A stretch of DNA of 64,000 nucleotides from Polaribacter sp. Hel1_85 (GTDB lineage: Bacteria > Bacteroidota > Bacteroidia > Flavobacteriales > Flavobacteriaceae). The notes beneath the pieces were generated by a model. The model did not search any database. It saw only the letters and a list, made by a program, of their open reading frames with translations, and was not told the origin of the DNA. The position numbers were made by a program, and so were the translations under genes. The DNA is taken from positions 997,001 to 1,061,000 of the forward strand of contig NZ_JPDS01000002.1 in the NCBI RefSeq assembly GCF_000766795.1, given 5' to 3'. Positions 61,789-64,000 of the stretch are shown here, piece by piece (the stretch's first letter is position 1; each line of letters starts with the position of its first letter).

Positions 61789-63336
61789 TTATTGTTTTTT
61801 AAGGTTTAAATCGCCAAAATCGAAGCTAAAGTCAGTAATAGGTGCAATGTATTTCATTTTTGCACCAGTTGCATTTCCTTTTTCATCAAAAGAAAACTGT
61901 ACAAAAACATCTGCATCAAAACTTCTATTATTCCATTTTGCAACGTATGTTGTTTGGTTGTATGGTAATAATTCACCAAATAATTTCGAAGAATGCTCAC
62001 ATTTTATACTGTAAGAAGTTCCATTATGAGAAATGATTACGTTTCCAAACCAATTATCTTTATAAGTACCAACAATTTGATTTGGTTTTGGTAAATTCTG
62101 ATTCTTTTTTGCAATAACAGTTCTTGCAAAAACGCTAGTTTTTATGCTATCATTATATTTTAAATAATTGGTATTATTTGTTCCGTATTTTTTTAACCAA
62201 CCTCTATTTTCATACCCTAAATAGGTGTCTTTAATAGTGTTTGTAATTGTGCTAAATGCGCTTCCATTCATTTGGTTGGTTAACACTACAATTGCCAAAT
62301 CTAAATCTGGAATCATGGTAAACTGTGTTACTGTACCTAACAAACCACCTGTGTGATATACTTGTTTGTAACCACCTTTTACATCAGTTAAAAACCAACC
62401 CAATCCATAACCTCTAAAGTTGGAATTGTAAGAATCGTTTTTTCTAACTTTTAAAGGCGTTTGTAATTGCCATAATTCATCAAATTGTTGTTCGCTTAAT
62501 AATCGTTTTCCTTCTTTGGTAACAGCATCATTCATTAAAAAATTTGCCCAAGTAAGCATGTCTTTTATATTACTCATTATTCCTCCTGCAGGATTTGCAG
62601 TTTCGCTCCAATCATGAGGAATTTGAATCACTTTTCCTTCTGCTCTTGTATGTGCATCAACAATATTTTTGTGGTTTTTAACTCTATTGTAAGATGCTTT
62701 ACTATTGTTCATTCCAACAGGTTTCAGAATATTTGTTTCAATAAATTCTTCCCAAGAAAGACCACTTACACGTTTTAAAACTTCACCAGCAATAATAAAC
62801 ATATTGTTGTTATAAGCAAACTGACTTCTAAAAGAAGATGCTCTTTTTAGGTGTTTTACATTGTTAATAATGTCTTTTGTTTTAAAGTCATTTCCTTCTG
62901 GAAAAAACATTAAGTCCCCTGCGCCTAAACCCATTCCACTTCTGTGAGTTACTAAATCTCTCACCGTAAATTCTTCTGTTACCCAAGCATCTGCAAGTTG
63001 AAATTCTGGAATGTGTTTTCTTACTTTATCATCCCAGTTTAGTTTACCAGCATCAACCATCATTGCCAAAGCAAAACAAGTAAAACCTTTACTATTAGAA
63101 GCAATACCAACCAAAGTGTTTTCGTTCATGTCTTTTTTGTTGGTTAAAGAACGAACTCCATGACCTTTTGCATAAACTATTTTTCCGTCTTTTAAAATTC
63201 CGACAGAAATACCAGGAACATCAAAAGTTGTGAGCGTTTCTTTTACTAAATTGTCTAAAACTTGTTCTTCAATTTGGGCAAAAAAACTTGTTGTTGCAAA
63301 CAAGAATGTTAAAATAAGTGCTTTTTGAAATTTCAT
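61789..63336 (-). CDS. Serine hydrolase (class C beta-lactamase family)
   Basis: A 515-residue secreted protein of the beta-lactamase/transpeptidase fold. Signal peptide ends in SFFAQ. The active-site Ser-x-x-Lys is SNSK (in GIASNSKGFTC, about 81), Tyr-x-Asn is YNNN (about 172), and the His-Thr-Gly motif is in YHTGGLLGT (about 335). A C-terminal domain of about 110 residues (DUF3471-type) follows. The real substrate is likely a peptide or ester; it is not shown to destroy beta-lactams. It is co-transcribed with brnQ. Confidence 0.9.
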   Translation of the reverse strand: MKFQKALILTFLFATTSFFAQIEEQVLDNLVKETLTTFDVPGISVGILKDGKIVYAKGHGVRSLTNKKDMNENTLVGIASNSKGFTCFALAMMVDAGKLNWDDKVRKHIPEFQLADAWVTEEFTVRDLVTHRSGMGLGAGDLMFFPEGNDFKTKDIINNVKHLKRASSFRSQFAYNNNMFIIAGEVLKRVSGLSWEEFIETNILKPVGMNNSKASYNRVKNHKNIVDAHTRAEGKVIQIPHDWSETANPAGGIMSNIKDMLTWANFLMNDAVTKEGKRLLSEQQFDELWQLQTPLKVRKNDSYNSNFRGYGLGWFLTDVKGGYKQVYHTGGLLGTVTQFTMIPDLDLAIVVLTNQMNGSAFSTITNTIKDTYLGYENRGWLKKYGTNNTNYLKYNDSIKTSVFARTVIAKKNQNLPKPNQIVGTYKDNWFGNVIISHNGTSYSIKCEHSSKLFGELLPYNQTTYVAKWNNRSFDADVFVQFSFDEKGNATGAKMKYIAPITDFSFDFGDLNLKKQ

Positions 63337-63370
63337 TTTTGAAAAATTATTTTAAAGACTTAAAGATACA

Positions 63371-63378
63371 TATTTTTG
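63371..63378 (+). promoter_or_regulatory. -7 promoter box directly before the alpha/beta hydrolase
   Basis: TATTTTTG, CTAC and ATG, the same box-to-start distance as at thiL (9585) and 42421. Confidence 0.55.
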
Positions 63379-63382
63379 CTAC

Positions 63383-64000
63383 ATGCAAAATTCTATCACC
63401 TTTAAAAATGCACAAATTTCATATTCTGATCAAGGAAAGGGAGCTGCTGTTGTTTTAATTCATGGTTTTTTAGAGAATTCCACAATGTGGGATAAAATTA
63501 AGCCTGAATTAATAAAAAACAACAGGGTAATTACTATTGATTTATTAGGTCATGGAAAATCAGATTGTTTAGGATATGTGCATTCTATGGAGTTGTTTGC
63601 AGAAACTGTTGAAGCTGTTTTAAAACATTTAAGAATTCGAAAATATATTTTGGTTGGCCATTCTTTAGGAGGTTATGTTGCGTTGGCTTTTGCCAAAATG
63701 AATCCCTCTAAAACAAAGGGCTTATGCTTATTAAATTCAACTTCTTTTGAAGATTTTAAAGAACGAAAAAACTTGAGAACAAGAGCCAATAAAATGGTGC
63801 AGAATAATTTTGAAACGATGGTAAAAATGTCTGTTTCAAATTTGTTTCATCAAGAAAATGTATTAAAATTTAAAGACGAAATTGAAGCGGTTAAAAAGGA
63901 AGCCTTACAAACTTCTGTTCAAGGTTATATTGCTGCCAATGAAGGAATGAAAAACCGCACAAATGAAAATCAGTTTTTAAAAGAGAGTTCTTTTAAGAAG
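63383..64000 (+). CDS. Alpha/beta hydrolase, 5' part only
   Basis: The first 206 codons of a hydrolase that continues past the window. It begins MQNSITFKNAQISYSDQGKG and has LIHGFLENSTMW (about 27-38, oxyanion loop), TIDLLGHGKSD (about 53) and the nucleophile Ser in LVGHSLGGYVAL (about 95). The catalytic Asp and His would lie in the missing part. It is divergent from the serine hydrolase gene (46 bases apart) with its own -7 box. Confidence 0.85.
   Translation, partial: MQNSITFKNAQISYSDQGKGAAVVLIHGFLENSTMWDKIKPELIKNNRVITIDLLGHGKSDCLGYVHSMELFAETVEAVLKHLRIRKYILVGHSLGGYVALAFAKMNPSKTKGLCLLNSTSFEDFKERKNLRTRANKMVQNNFETMVKMSVSNLFHQENVLKFKDEIEAVKKEALQTSVQGYIAANEGMKNRTNENQFLKESSFKK

Overview
The window is low-GC DNA from a member of the Flavobacteriaceae (Bacteroidota), most like Polaribacter or a close relative; the genus is a guess. 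The support is consistent: promoters of the Bacteroidota type (TAnnTTTG -7 boxes), a type IX secretion (T9SS) C-terminal tail on an M1 peptidase, the T9SS lipoprotein SprE/PorW, a split ATP synthase operon without beta and epsilon, a MoxR/Bat operon, many lipoproteins with a Cys after the signal peptide, and several families of dispersed palindromic repeats typical of the group. No rRNA, tRNA, CRISPR array, transposase or prophage was seen.

Layout. 1-5319 (minus): MoxR ATPase, DUF58 protein, a BatD-like membrane protein, BatA, BatB and the start of a TPR protein. 5425-9448 (minus): LpxH-like phosphatase, secreted M1 aminopeptidase, LVIVD-type lipoprotein. 9597-11745: thiL and a convergent LuxE-like acyl-protein synthetase. 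11811-16811 (plus): a lipoprotein serpin, four small lipoproteins, an ECF sigma factor and a TonB-less beta-barrel/anti-sigma-like protein; serpin and operon carry the same GCAACC-N14-(A/G)CATCT promoter-like motif. 16939-24751: unknown small protein, isoaspartyl peptidase, ALDH7, DUF1800 (frameshifted) with DUF1501, AlbA_2 protein, a remnant of an aldo/keto reductase, an SDR. 24998-26511: two lipoproteins. 26620-34951 (minus): sprE, bactofilin, AtpZ, DUF6168 and atpBEFHAG. 35082-39048 (minus): a PadR-headed ABC transporter operon. 39349-50029: thioredoxin, prolyl oligopeptidase, ABC ATPase, GIY-YIG protein, large BNR-repeat protein, DEAD helicase, aminopeptidase P, with two repeat-rich noncoding stretches at 42053-42432 and 43866-44286. 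50084-52918: KDG-kinase-like protein, hydrolase, PPK2. 52972-56323 (plus): a copper-type module of a small CxGKCH protein, MbnP, MbnH (diheme) and a beta-barrel protein. 56374-59099: membrane-bound winged-helix regulator divergent from YceI and two paralogous secreted proteins, both frame-disrupted at their signal peptides. 59240-60519: a coupled DUF6978/DUF1828-DUF1829 pair, possibly acquired. 60521-64000: BrnQ, serine hydrolase, and the start of an alpha/beta hydrolase.

The best leads are the MbnP/MbnH module, the ECF sigma/serpin/lipoprotein regulon, the DUF6978-DUF1828 pair, three frame disruptions in secreted-protein genes (two of them in homopolymer runs), and repeat elements that have become part of genes or sit directly against stop codons.
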